DNA from: Komarekiella delphini-convector SJRDD-AB1
Lineage (GTDB): Bacteria; Cyanobacteriota; Cyanobacteriia; Cyanobacteriales; Nostocaceae
Assembly (NCBI RefSeq): GCF_014831675.1
Contig: NZ_VJXY01000001.1
Span: 303,324 to 367,323 of the forward strand
Length of the DNA stretch: 64,000 nt
Direction: 5' to 3'
Under the pieces are notes generated by a model. That model was not told the origin of the DNA, searched no databases, and saw only the letters and a program-made list of their open reading frames with translations. The position numbers were made by a program, and so were the translations under genes. The stretch's first letter is position 1. The number at the start of each line of letters is the position of its first letter. Shown here in pieces: positions 1 to 7,884 of the stretch.

Positions 1-177
1 GAGAATTTTGACAAACTCCCAGTATTAGCCACAGGGCCTTACGACTACGGCTTGGAAAATGCTAAAGAGGGTGTACCCTTATCTGACCCCAATCCAGTCC
101 TTTCTGGCGGCCCGAACTCGGTGTTAAGAGCAGAACCCGATCCAGCGGTTGCTGCCAATCCCGAAGACCGCAAATAA
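1..177 (+). CDS. ctaD: cytochrome c oxidase subunit I, C-terminal tail (partial, 5' end outside window)
   Basis: An open frame runs from base 1 to a TAA at 175-177 and gives 58 residues rich in Pro, Gly and Asp, ending PEDRK. There is no start inside the window. The cytosolic C-terminal tail of cyanobacterial CtaD has this character, and the next gene on the same strand is ctaE. The usual cyanobacterial order is ctaC-ctaD-ctaE, so identification rests mainly on position plus the tail's composition. The catalytic heme-copper part lies upstream and cannot be checked. Confidence 0.72.
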   Translation, partial: ENFDKLPVLATGPYDYGLENAKEGVPLSDPNPVLSGGPNSVLRAEPDPAVAANPEDRK

Positions 178-223
178 TACTTTTAGGTTAGGAGCTATGA
201 GTCTAATAAAGTTTTTAGTTCAA

Positions 224-341
224 AACTCCTGAACGCCAGTTTGCTCAAGTCGGGGAACCCGCCCACGCAACTGGCTCCTCCTAACTCCTGAACGCCAGTT
301 TGCTTAAGTCGGGGAACCCGCCCACGCAACTGGCTCCTCCT
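224..341 (+). repeat. two tandem 59-bp hairpin units between ctaD and ctaE
   Basis: Positions 224-282 and 283-341 are two copies of one 59-bp unit that differ by a single C/T in the GCTCAAG/GCTTAAG part. Each unit holds inverted arms (GCCAGTT / AACTGGC) around the core CGGGGAACCCG (251-261 and 310-320). The same core recurs near 41581, 50403, 51208, 51237 and 62361. It is noncoding and lies in the ctaD-ctaE spacer, so it may affect readthrough or mRNA processing between the two genes (inference). Confidence 0.9.
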
Positions 342-374
342 GACTCCTGACTTGTCCTCTAGGCATTAAGATTC

Positions 375-1001
375 ATGCAAAGTCAAACTATTGACCCAGC
401 TAAAACTGAACTAAATCATCACCACGCAGCGGAAGCGGTAGATGCTCATCACGAAGAACATCCAGACCATCGTCTGTTTGGGCTAATTGTCTTCTTGATT
501 GCGGAGGGGATGATTTTTATGGGGTTGTTCGGAGCCTACCTGGCTTTCCGGTCTACTATACCTGTGTGGCCCCCAGCAGGTACACCAGAGTTAGAACTAT
601 TGCTACCCGGTGTTAATACCGTTAATCTGATTGCTAGCAGTTTTGTGATGCACAATGCTGATACTGCAATCAAAAAGAATGATACGCGGGGTATGCGAAC
701 TTGGTTGGCAATTACTGCGGCGATGGGTGCTATTTTCTTGGTAGGACAAGTATATGAGTACACCCATTTAGAATTTGGTCTGACTACCAACTTGTTTGCT
801 AGTGCATTTTACGTTTTGACTGGCTTCCACGGACTGCACGTTACTATCGGCGTTTTGGCGATTGTTGCCGTATTGTGGCGATCGCGCGTTAAGGGTCACT
901 ATAGTAGCGAAAAACACTTTGGTATCGAAGCTGCCGAAATTTATTGGCACTTTGTTGACGTGATTTGGATTATTCTGTTCGGATTGCTGTATCTACTGTA
1001 A
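375..1001 (+). CDS. ctaE: cytochrome c oxidase subunit III
   Basis: This 208-aa membrane protein is subunit III of the aa3-type terminal oxidase, which reduces oxygen in cyanobacterial respiratory membranes. A His-rich soluble N-terminus (about residues 1-33) precedes five hydrophobic segments, beginning with FGLIVFLIAEGMIFMGLFGA. The conserved subunit III stretch around TGFHGLHVTIG is present near residue 148, as is the C-terminal EIYWHFVDVIWI. The length matches the short five-helix cyanobacterial form. ATG 375 is the first start in frame. It is the last gene of the cta operon, 197 bp after ctaD, and is followed by a strong terminator. Confidence 0.96.
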   Translation: MQSQTIDPAKTELNHHHAAEAVDAHHEEHPDHRLFGLIVFLIAEGMIFMGLFGAYLAFRSTIPVWPPAGTPELELLLPGVNTVNLIASSFVMHNADTAIKKNDTRGMRTWLAITAAMGAIFLVGQVYEYTHLEFGLTTNLFASAFYVLTGFHGLHVTIGVLAIVAVLWRSRVKGHYSSEKHFGIEAAEIYWHFVDVIWIILFGLLYLL

Positions 1002-1045
1002 GTATCTAATTATTTAGTTATTCATTCCACGCGAATAACTTAATA

Positions 1046-1068
1046 AGCCCCCTTTCGGGGGTTTTTTT
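1046..1068 (+). terminator. rho-independent terminator of the cta operon
   Basis: A perfect CCCCC / GGGGG stem (1048-1052 and 1057-1061) with a TTTC loop is followed by seven T at 1062-1068 and flanked by AAG. It lies 45 bp after the ctaE stop. Confidence 0.9.
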
Positions 1069-1096
1069 GTGATCGCACTTTATCAGATACCCGATT

Positions 1097-1271
1097 TTAC
1101 TGAATTTGACTTTTAACCCAGTTACGAAAGTCCCTCACCAAATCTAAATAATCCTTTTGCCCTACTTGTTGTAAAACTTTCACTGTACTTTATCGCTGTT
1201 AGTCTCAGTTTGTGACTAGGTGCGACTATTTGTAAGTCATTACAGGCTTTACAGGCTTGGCGATCGCTCAT
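1097..1271 (-). pseudogene. possible frameshifted remnant of a small protein gene
   Basis: On the minus strand an ATG at 1271 opens MSDRQACKACNDLQIVAPSH and reads about 49 codons before a stop. In a second frame, from about 1183, the sequence reads VKVLQQVGQKDYLDLVRDFR and stops at 1097-1099. Joined by one frameshift these would make a protein of about 58 residues with a CxxC near its start. No family was recognised. The reading depends on codon-like character in two adjoining frames and is weak. The rest of the 1002-1451 gap holds the ctaE terminator and an AT-rich stretch (1341-1380) with a TATAAT at 1372-1377 that may be the promoter of the next gene. Confidence 0.3.
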
Positions 1272-1451
1272 AGTAAATCCTTGAGCCATCAATTAGCATC
1301 CTATCTCCCTGTTTCAAGCTTTACCGCACAAAAGTATGGTAAAAGTATGTATATTATATGGGTGTATTGGATATAATATAGCTAGGGAGCAATCCCCAAT
1401 GTGTACAAAATTTGATCTAATGCTCTCCCCTGAGGCATTTAGGAGTAACGT

Positions 1452-1685
1452 ATGATATCTACAGACAAAGAAAAATCTTCCCTTCAAAAGATAACCGTCA
1501 ATCTTCCTCCAGAAACCATTGCGGTTCTAAAACGACTTGCTGATCAACAAGGGATTACAGCTACAGCTGCCTTACGTAAAGCAATTGCCACAGAGGACTT
1601 TTTAAGAAGAGAAGCTGTTAACAAGGAAGCAAAAGTCCTTATTCAAGAACCAAATGGTACAACCAAGCAAGTGGTTTTTATTTAG
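1452..1685 (+). CDS. ribbon-helix-helix (CopG/Arc-like) small protein
   Basis: This 77-aa protein begins its core with a beta-strand-like LQKITVNLPPETIAVLKRLA, followed by QQGITATAALRKAIATEDFL. This is the beta-alpha-alpha pattern of a ribbon-helix-helix DNA-binding dimer (residues about 11-52). A basic/acidic tail, EAKVLIQEPNGTTKQVVFI, follows. GGAGTAACGT upstream supplies a plausible ribosome site. It is probably a DNA-binding regulator or antitoxin-like protein. The next gene starts 9 bp later and encodes a two-TM protein, so the pair is likely cotranscribed. The partner does not resemble a known toxin, so a toxin-antitoxin label is not supported. Confidence 0.75.
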   Translation: MISTDKEKSSLQKITVNLPPETIAVLKRLADQQGITATAALRKAIATEDFLRREAVNKEAKVLIQEPNGTTKQVVFI

Positions 1686-1694
1686 GTAAACTTT

Positions 1695-2174
1695 GTGGTT
1701 CCGAATCCAGGTGATTTAAATGAAAATTCAGGTACGAGTGCAGACTGTGGTTCTACCAATGTGCCAGATTTAGATTCAGTTACAAAAACTGAAGACAGAC
1801 AAAGTGATTATCGTTCTCTTGAAACTAAAGTTTTCGATGGAGAACGCTGGCGAGAAAGCACTCGTACCTTTCTCTCTCTTGCACTATTACTGAGCATATG
1901 TCTGACCCAAATTTTAGTTTTAGCTTTCGTTTCTGCTCCTCTTTTACTTCCTTTCGTAGTGCCAGGTGAAAAGAGTAAAGAGCAAAATGAGGATAAAAAC
2001 GTAGTTAAACTGGGTGATTCTGCCTTCATTTATGTTGTCAAAAACGAAGAAGAAGGAAAGGCCAGTAAAGAACTTATCACTTTAATTTGGACTTCTCAAG
2101 TTACTTTAATTGGTAGTGCTCTCGGTTTCTATTTTGCGGCTAACAGAGACAATAATAGCTCTAAGACTAAATGA
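1695..2174 (+). CDS. two-transmembrane hypothetical protein
   Basis: 159 aa. A polar, Asp/Ser/Thr-rich N-terminus (1-50) leads to a hydrophobic segment at about 57-80 that continues with APLLLPFVVP. A charged loop (91-127, many E/K) follows, then a second hydrophobic segment at about 128-149, and a short Asn/Ser/Lys tail. The only reasonable start is GTG 1695. I do not recognise the family. Its position directly behind an RHH gene, with a 9-bp gap, suggests a functional pair: a cytosolic DNA-binding protein and a membrane partner. No catalytic motif is visible. Confidence 0.6.
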   Translation: MVPNPGDLNENSGTSADCGSTNVPDLDSVTKTEDRQSDYRSLETKVFDGERWRESTRTFLSLALLLSICLTQILVLAFVSAPLLLPFVVPGEKSKEQNEDKNVVKLGDSAFIYVVKNEEEGKASKELITLIWTSQVTLIGSALGFYFAANRDNNSSKTK

Positions 2175-2406
2175 CTTAACATCATCGATTATGCAAACGG
2201 TGAGATGGTAGAAATAAAGCTCTCAGCAATGAAAATCGATCCGCAAAGAACGTTACACACATAAATAGAGATAAGTATCCAGTTGCTACACTCGGAGTAA
2301 AAACTACTAAGCTGGTAAATAGCACGTTTAAACTCTACCGGAAATTCTGAATCGCATTTATCGGTGATTCGGGCTTTCTCACTGGCTAACTACCTGTAAC
2401 TGAATT

Positions 2407-3873
2407 ATGTTTGATGCACTATCTGACCGTTTAGAAGCCGCCTGGAAGAAACTGCGGGGACAGGACAAAATTTCTCAATCCAACATTCAAGACGCTTTGC
2501 GGGAAGTGCGCCGCGCCTTGTTGGAAGCAGATGTCAATCTCCAGGTAGTCAAAGATTTTATTACCGAAGTCGAAACTAAAGCACAGGGAGCCGAAGTAAT
2601 CTCTGGCGTGCGACCTGACCAACAATTCATCAAAATTGTTCATGATGAACTGGTGCAGGTGATGGGGGAAGAGAATGTTCCCCTAGCACAAGCAGAGGAG
2701 CAACCTACTGTTGTGCTAATGGCTGGATTGCAGGGTACTGGTAAAACCACAGCTACCGCCAAGTTAGCTTTGCATCTGCGTAAACTGGATCGCAGTTGCT
2801 TATTGGTGGCAACAGACGTATATCGTCCAGCAGCTATTGATCAGTTGGTGACATTAGGTAAGCAAATTGACGTGCCAGTATTTGAACTGGGAAGCGACGC
2901 CGACCCAGTAGAAATTGCTCGGCAAGGTGTTGAGCGCGGCAGAGCAGAAGGCGTCAACACAGTAATTATAGATACTGCTGGCCGTCTGCAAATCGACGAA
3001 GACATGATGGCGGAACTAGCCAGCATCAAAGCAACCGTCCAACCTCACGAAACCCTGTTAGTGGTAGACTCCATGACAGGTCAAGAGGCAGCAAATCTTA
3101 CCCGCACATTTCACGAGCAAATAGGAATTACCGGGGCGATTCTCACCAAGCTGGATGGTGATAGCCGTGGTGGTGCAGCGTTGTCAGTGCGTCAAATTTC
3201 GGGAGCGCCAATTAAATTTGTGGGCGTTGGCGAGAAAGTAGAAGCGCTACAACCCTTTTACCCCGATCGCATGGCGTCGCGAATTCTCGGAATGGGCGAT
3301 GTTTTGACTCTGGTAGAAAAAGCTCAAGAAGAGATTGACCTAGCAGATGCCGAGCAAATGCAGGAAAAAATCCTGTCAGCAAAATTTGACTTTACCGATT
3401 TTCTTAAGCAGTTGCGTTTGCTAAAGAACATGGGCTCGTTGGGAGGCATCATGAAGATGATCCCAGGGATGAACAAGCTGTCAGATGATCAACTTAAGCA
3501 AGGAGAAACTCAGCTTAAGCGTTGTGAAGCGATGATTAATTCTATGACTCGCCAAGAACGCCAAGACCCCGATTTATTGTCGAGTTCTCCCAGTCGGAGG
3601 CGACGGATTGCTTCTGGCTCTGGTTATAAAGAGGCGGATGTCAGCAAACTCGTGGCTGATTTTCAAAAAATGCGATCGCTCATGCAGCAAATGGGTCAAG
3701 GTGGCTTTCCTGGAATGCCGGGAATGTTTGGCGGTGGCGGTATGGGCAACGCTTTCGCAGGAGGCGCAGGCAATCATCAGGCTGCCCCTGGATGGCGCGG
3801 TTACAACAGCGGTGCAGCAGGCACGAAAAAGAAAAAGAAAGACAAAAAGAAAAAAGGTTTCGGCAATCTTTAA
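2407..3873 (+). CDS. ffh: signal recognition particle protein Ffh (SRP54)
   Basis: This 488-aa GTPase binds 4.5S RNA and signal sequences and delivers ribosomes to FtsY. The N domain (about 1-85) is followed by the G domain with P-loop GLQGTGKTT at residues 107-115, DTAGRLQIDEDM, and TKLDGDSRGGAAL. The methionine-rich M domain starts at about 325 and includes GGIMKMIPGMNK and SGSGYKEADVSKLVADFQKM. The C-terminal tail is unusually Gly/Met-rich and ends in a Lys-rich run before GFGNL. ATG 2407 starts at the normal MFDALSDRLE. It is probably monocistronic. Confidence 0.97.
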   Translation: MFDALSDRLEAAWKKLRGQDKISQSNIQDALREVRRALLEADVNLQVVKDFITEVETKAQGAEVISGVRPDQQFIKIVHDELVQVMGEENVPLAQAEEQPTVVLMAGLQGTGKTTATAKLALHLRKLDRSCLLVATDVYRPAAIDQLVTLGKQIDVPVFELGSDADPVEIARQGVERGRAEGVNTVIIDTAGRLQIDEDMMAELASIKATVQPHETLLVVDSMTGQEAANLTRTFHEQIGITGAILTKLDGDSRGGAALSVRQISGAPIKFVGVGEKVEALQPFYPDRMASRILGMGDVLTLVEKAQEEIDLADAEQMQEKILSAKFDFTDFLKQLRLLKNMGSLGGIMKMIPGMNKLSDDQLKQGETQLKRCEAMINSMTRQERQDPDLLSSSPSRRRRIASGSGYKEADVSKLVADFQKMRSLMQQMGQGGFPGMPGMFGGGGMGNAFAGGAGNHQAAPGWRGYNSGAAGTKKKKKDKKKKGFGNL

Positions 3874-3893
3874 TCACTAGTCATTGACTTTGG

Positions 3894-3935
3894 ACAAATG
3901 ACAAATGACAAATGACAAAGGATGAAGGACAAATG
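3894..3935 (+). repeat. heptamer tandem repeat (ACAAATG)n after ffh
   Basis: ACAAATG is repeated back to back at 3894-3900, 3901-3907 and 3908-3914, with a partial unit after that and a further copy at 3929-3935. It is a short tandem heptamer repeat of the kind scattered in Nostoc-like genomes. It lies in the ffh-rpsP spacer. Confidence 0.8.
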
Positions 3936-4031
3936 ACTAATAGCAGTGAATGCTAAGCAAGTGCTAAAATTAGCATTTCAACATCAACTAGATGCTAGCT
4001 AAATTACCAATAGGAGAATGATTCTTTAACC

Positions 4032-4289
4032 ATGATCAAACTGCGCTTGAAGCGATACGGTAAAAAACGGGAAGCAAGTTACCGCATTATCGCCATTAAC
4101 AGTCTCGCACGCCGCGATGGCCGTCCCTTAGAAGAGTTGGGATTTTACAATCCCAGAACCGATGAAGTGCGATTAGACGTTCCCGGTATCGTCAAGCGAC
4201 TGCAACAAGGCGCTCAACCCACTGACACCGTCCGTCGCATCCTAGTAAAAGCTAATGTTTTTGAACAGGTCAGTGCCACCGCATCCTAA
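4032..4289 (+). CDS. rpsP: 30S ribosomal protein bS16
   Basis: 85 aa, starting [20 protein letters not shown] and continuing with [15 protein letters not shown]. This is the full bS16 signature and normal length. bS16 binds 16S rRNA and aids 30S assembly. GGAGAATG upstream (about 4013-4020) is a usable ribosome site for ATG 4032. The khpA frame begins inside its 3' end, so the two genes overlap and are translated from one message. Confidence 0.97.
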   Translation: MIKLRLKRYGKKREASYRIIAINSLARRDGRPLEELGFYNPRTDEVRLDVPGIVKRLQQGAQPTDTVRRILVKANVFEQVSATAS

Positions 4290-4686
4290 CGTCGAAACAA
4301 AATCTCCAACAGATAGTCCCAACTACGTTGGACTAGTACGCTTCTTGATGCAGCCGTTTTTAGAATCTCCAAACACTTTAAGCGTCGATTGTGAAATTTC
4401 TCACACCCTCAAACGGGCTTGGGTTCGCATTGCTTTTGATAGCACAGATAAAGGTAAAGTTTTTGGTAGAGGGGGACGCAATATTCAGGCGATTCGTACA
4501 GTAATTGCCGCAGCAGCAGAACTTGCCGGACAATCAGTCTACCTGGACATTTACGGCAGTACTACTCCTGGTCGGGAGGGTATGTCTTTCGATGAAGATC
4601 AGGAAGACCGATCGCCACCGCTAAAAACAAGAGAAGAACGTGGAAACGGGCCTAGTAGACCTGTTGTTAAACCCCGTTCTCGCTAG
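4255..4686 (+). CDS. khpA: KH-domain RNA-binding protein KhpA
   Basis: This protein of about 143 aa has a single KH domain (about residues 24-103): [17 protein letters not shown] opens it and [16 protein letters not shown] contains the GxxG RNA-binding loop. A charged, Arg/Pro-rich tail follows. KhpA proteins bind structured RNA and commonly lie directly after rpsP, as here. The start is uncertain: ATG 4255 overlaps rpsP by 35 nt, and GTG 4273 in the same frame is an alternative with slightly better upstream purines. Confidence 0.88.
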   Translation: MFLNRSVPPHPNVETKSPTDSPNYVGLVRFLMQPFLESPNTLSVDCEISHTLKRAWVRIAFDSTDKGKVFGRGGRNIQAIRTVIAAAAELAGQSVYLDIYGSTTPGREGMSFDEDQEDRSPPLKTREERGNGPSRPVVKPRSR

Positions 4687-4780
4687 ATTAAAAATGCAAA
4701 AGAAGTCTAAGCGGTTGCGGATATATCCTCTGTGAGCTTCTGAAGGTTTGAAAGCATTTTTAGCTCAAAGCCACACTAAG

Positions 4781-4811
4781 TAGAGGCGCAATTAATAGCG
4801 TCTCTATTTTT
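4781..4811 (+). terminator. terminator of rpsP-khpA
   Basis: TAGAGGCGC (4781-4789) pairs with GCGTCTCTA (4798-4806), with one G-T wobble, and is followed by five T. The stem resembles the dispersed TAGAGACG palindromes at 29224, 35958 and 55770, so a repeat element may have been recruited as a terminator. Confidence 0.65.
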
Positions 4812-4832
4812 CCTACTCTACTAAAGAAATTA

Positions 4833-4854
4833 TAATTTATACTAGTATAAATTA
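4833..4854 (+). promoter_or_regulatory. 22-bp perfect palindrome upstream of phoH
   Basis: The two halves TAATTTATACT and AGTATAAATTA form an exact 22-bp palindrome 92 bp before the phoH start. No T-run and no loop suggest a terminator. The symmetry and AT-richness fit a dimeric-regulator operator or a promoter region. The binding protein is unknown. Confidence 0.45.
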
Positions 4855-4945
4855 ATTACAAAAATTAAGTAATATCGCGCTTTTGCGCCATGCAAGAAAG
4901 ATATTTACCTTTGTCAAGAACTACTGTTACGAATTAAAAAATACT

Positions 4946-5899
4946 ATGGCAGATGCCTTAACAATTCAACTGCCTAACATTCCCAGTGCGATCGCTCTAG
5001 CGGGAGATGGAGAAGAAAATCTGAAAATGCTATCTCGGCAAACAGGAGCCAGCTTAGTACTACGTGGTCAAGAATTACTCATTTCAGGTAGCCAAAAACA
5101 AATTGATCTGGCTTCGCAATTAGTGCGATCGCTTGAAGATATCTGGCTCAAAGGCAATACGCTCTCCAGTGCTGATATTTTAACAGCCCGTCAAGCTTTA
5201 GATAGCGATCGGCAAGAAGAACTACAAGAATTACAGCGAGATGTCCTCGCTAAAACTCGTCGAGGTGAAGAAGTTCGTGCCAAAACCTTTCGCCAGCGTC
5301 AATATATCGACGCCATACGTAAGCGTGACCTTACATTTGGCGTTGGGCCTGCCGGTACTGGTAAGACATACCTTGCTGTTGTCGTCGCCGTCCAAGCACT
5401 CTTAGCTAACCAATTTGAAAAACTGATTTTAACTCGTCCTGCTGTTGAAGCAGGTGAAAAACTTGGTTTTTTGCCTGGAGACTTACAACAGAAAGTTAAT
5501 CCTTATCTGCGTCCACTATACGACGCCATCAATGAATTCATCGACCCTGAAAAAATTCCTAATTTAATAGAACGCGGTGTAATTGAAGTAGCACCACTCG
5601 CCTATATGCGGGGACGCACCCTTAATAATGCTTTTGTGATTGTGGATGAAGCTCAAAATACTACACCCGCTCAGATGAAAATGGTTTTAACCCGTTTGGG
5701 TTTCCGTTCTCGAATGGTGATTACCGGTGACATGACACAAACCGATTTGCCACTTCATCAGCAATCAGGCTTAGTAGTAGCTTTACAAGTTTTAAAACAT
5801 GTAGAAGGCATTACTTTTTGCGAATTTTCTCAAAAAGATGTCGTGCGTCATCCCTTAGTTCAGCGCATTGTTGCTGCTTACGAACAATACGAAAAATAG
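4946..5899 (+). CDS. PhoH-like ATPase
   Basis: 317 aa from ATG 4946. The upstream in-frame ATG 4883 adds 21 residues that do not look conserved, whereas MADALTIQLPNIPSAIALAG is the usual beginning. An N-terminal KH-like/RNA-binding stretch (GDGEENLKMLSRQTGASLVL) precedes the ATPase domain, with Walker A GPAGTGKT at residues 134-141 and Walker B AFVIVDEAQN. The family is linked to RNA metabolism and often sits near 16S rRNA maturation genes. Here it follows rpsP-khpA, which supports an RNA-related role (inference). Confidence 0.93.
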   Translation: MADALTIQLPNIPSAIALAGDGEENLKMLSRQTGASLVLRGQELLISGSQKQIDLASQLVRSLEDIWLKGNTLSSADILTARQALDSDRQEELQELQRDVLAKTRRGEEVRAKTFRQRQYIDAIRKRDLTFGVGPAGTGKTYLAVVVAVQALLANQFEKLILTRPAVEAGEKLGFLPGDLQQKVNPYLRPLYDAINEFIDPEKIPNLIERGVIEVAPLAYMRGRTLNNAFVIVDEAQNTTPAQMKMVLTRLGFRSRMVITGDMTQTDLPLHQQSGLVVALQVLKHVEGITFCEFSQKDVVRHPLVQRIVAAYEQYEK

Positions 5900-5961
5900 T
5901 CATTTGTCATTAGTAAAAAACTAATAACTGAGAACTGACAAATAACAAAGGATAACTAATT

Positions 5962-6366
5962 ATGAGTACAACTTTGAAAGAGTTTTTAGAGGCTTGCCAA
6001 ACCTTGGGAACTTTGCGTCTAATTGTTACTAGCAGCGCCGCTGTCTTAGAAGCACGAGGCAAGGTAGAAAAGCTATTTTATGCAGAGTTGCCTAAAGGTA
6101 AATATGCGAATATGCACACCGAAGGCTTTGAGTTTCACCTGAATATGGACAAAATTACCCAAGTGAAGTTTGAAACAGGTGAAGCGAAAAGGGGTAACTT
6201 TACAACCTATGCCATTCGGTTTTTAGATGATAAGCAAGAACCTGCTTTAAGCCTATTTTTGCAATGGGGTAAACCAGGAGAATATGAACCAGGTCAGGTT
6301 GAAGGTTGGCAAGCTTTACGAGAGCAGTATGGGGAAGTTTGGCAACCTTTACCCGCAGAAATTTAA
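5962..6366 (+). CDS. ChuX/HutX-fold heme-utilisation-like protein
   Basis: 134 aa, soluble. The pattern KYANMHTEGFEFHLNMDKI, followed by FTTYAIRFLDDKQEPALSLF, matches the ChuX/HutX fold, where a GH/NLH-type region and an FFD/RFLD strand line a heme-binding cleft. HutX-type proteins carry or help degrade heme in the cytosol. Assignment is by pattern only, and no heme transport genes are adjacent. An AAGGATAA ribosome site lies before ATG 5962. Confidence 0.6.
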   Translation: MSTTLKEFLEACQTLGTLRLIVTSSAAVLEARGKVEKLFYAELPKGKYANMHTEGFEFHLNMDKITQVKFETGEAKRGNFTTYAIRFLDDKQEPALSLFLQWGKPGEYEPGQVEGWQALREQYGEVWQPLPAEI

Positions 6367-6409
6367 TGTAAGTAATTGATAATTGAAAAAACTAAGTGCC
6401 CATTACCGA

Positions 6410-7489
6410 TTATTTGGATAACATGATATTACGAAACTGAATACCTTTGAGTGGTTTAGATGATGTAAGTGCATTTGCTGCAATGTTAAGGACTTGTATT
6501 TGATTGATTTGTGAAGGAATCTCTACAAAATTGACACTCAGCTTAACATTAGCATTTTGGATAAATTGTGTACTAGTGTAATAAGGGACTTTAACTGCAT
6601 CAATTTCAATTGATTCAGCAATATATGTGAGACCTTCCATATCCAAAAATTTACTTCTGTAATTAGTGGTATAGTTAGCATATAACCTAAGCTCTCTGTC
6701 TTTAAGAGTATTTGTGATCAATACATCACATTTGACATTTTGGTTTGATTTTTTACAACTTTGAAGTTTAAAAATAAACCCTTCTACTTCCACAGCTTTT
6801 TGAGGAGTTGAGTCACCTTTGTCATTAAGTATAGGTGTAGGAGTTGAATTTGGTAGAGGATTTTCAATAGTAGATTGAGGTGTAGGTATTGTTTGAATGG
6901 GATTTGGTAAATTAGTTTCGGAAGGTAATTGTGGAGCATTTCCAGAAGATAAATTTTCAGGACATTGTAGTTTTAAAAAACATCTAACTTCTGGAGTTGT
7001 AATGCTCAATATTACACCTATACCTGTTAAAATCAGACTAAAAATAGTGATAAATTGATTAAATCCTACTTTTTTACTGCGGTATTTTAAAACTTTGTCT
7101 TGGATGAGCCTCCAAAGTTTCACAATTTGCTCGTTTTCATGATCTCCATCCCAACCTACGAGATTGGCTGGTTGGATATCTAAAAATTCACCAGGGATTC
7201 TAACACCTTGAATTAGGACAGGAATTAGTACCTTTTTATTTCTTTTTGCTTCCGAAGCTAAGTCTTTTAACAAAGCAGATTTAATAGAATTATTTGACCA
7301 TAAAACTATAACGAATTTAGCTTTCTCTAATACCTGGACAGTTTCACTTATAATTTTACTGCCGATTGAAATATTTTGGGTCTTCCAAATATCAATACTG
7401 TAGTAGTTTAAAGCATCTTCCAGTAGATTTGCTATAGCTTTGTCAGATTCGGAGTAGAGCAAACAAACTTCACTATTACGTGGGTTCAT
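6410..7489 (-). CDS. membrane-anchored TIR-domain protein
   Basis: 359 aa. Residues 5-115 form a TIR domain: EVCLLYSESDKAIANLLEDA, then KFVIVLWSNNSIKSALLKDL, then LIPVLIQGVRIPGEFLDIQP. In NADase TIRs a Trp at this site is followed four residues later by the catalytic Glu. Here L73 and L77 occupy those sites by my alignment, leaving only E80 nearby. A TM helix spans about 143-162. A Pro/Thr/Asn-rich linker (180-235) leads to a beta-rich C-terminal domain with a Cys pair (SCKKSNQNVKC), probably outside the membrane. It stands alone, with no effector neighbour. The function is unknown. A signalling or scaffold role is more likely than NAD cleavage (inference). Confidence 0.8.
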   Translation of the reverse strand: MNPRNSEVCLLYSESDKAIANLLEDALNYYSIDIWKTQNISIGSKIISETVQVLEKAKFVIVLWSNNSIKSALLKDLASEAKRNKKVLIPVLIQGVRIPGEFLDIQPANLVGWDGDHENEQIVKLWRLIQDKVLKYRSKKVGFNQFITIFSLILTGIGVILSITTPEVRCFLKLQCPENLSSGNAPQLPSETNLPNPIQTIPTPQSTIENPLPNSTPTPILNDKGDSTPQKAVEVEGFIFKLQSCKKSNQNVKCDVLITNTLKDRELRLYANYTTNYRSKFLDMEGLTYIAESIEIDAVKVPYYTSTQFIQNANVKLSVNFVEIPSQINQIQVLNIAANALTSSKPLKGIQFRNIMLSK

Positions 7490-7884
7490 TCATTATTTCC
7501 CTAGTCTTTATGTACTTCAGTAAGTCTAAAAGTAACTATTGTTTTCCAAAAGTATAATTTGCAAAACAATTACATCTGGGATGAGAGGAGCATCCTCAAA
7601 ATCAGACAATCAGTGTTTTATGGAATTGTACACTATTGATATCCTCTCATCGCTAACCTCGCGCTTTGCGTTTAGTGGGGTGTTCCTTGCGAAATTAGGC
7701 AATAATTTACTTTTCAAATAGTAATTTATCCTAACTTCTATCAAAATATTATGTATTTTATAATACTAGACATCATACCTTAATATGTAATTGGCTAGCT
7801 GAATGATGAGCGATCATTCACGTGCATGATTATCCTGTAGATGATTTTTTCTAATAAAAATAAACATTAAACAAAAAACGGCTA
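7490..7884. other. 395-bp intergenic region, divergent promoter space
   Basis: Separates the minus-strand TIR gene from the plus-strand gene at 7885, so both promoters must lie here. It is AT-rich, with a fragment at about 7641-7695 resembling other GC-rich Nostoc filler (TCGCGCTTTGCG). No RNA gene or conserved small protein was recognised. Confidence 0.6.

Noticed and set aside
224-341. Two 59-bp repeats as a minimal CRISPR array
   Set aside because: The units abut with no spacer and no cas gene is near; the core is a dispersed hairpin found elsewhere in the window.
1452-2174. Toxin-antitoxin operon
   Set aside because: The RHH protein fits an antitoxin, but the partner is a two-TM protein with no known toxin motif, so the label is not supported.
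7539-7721. 60-codon ORF between the TIR gene and the secreted-protein gene
   Set aside because: No ribosome site, no recognisable pattern, and composition like intergenic filler.
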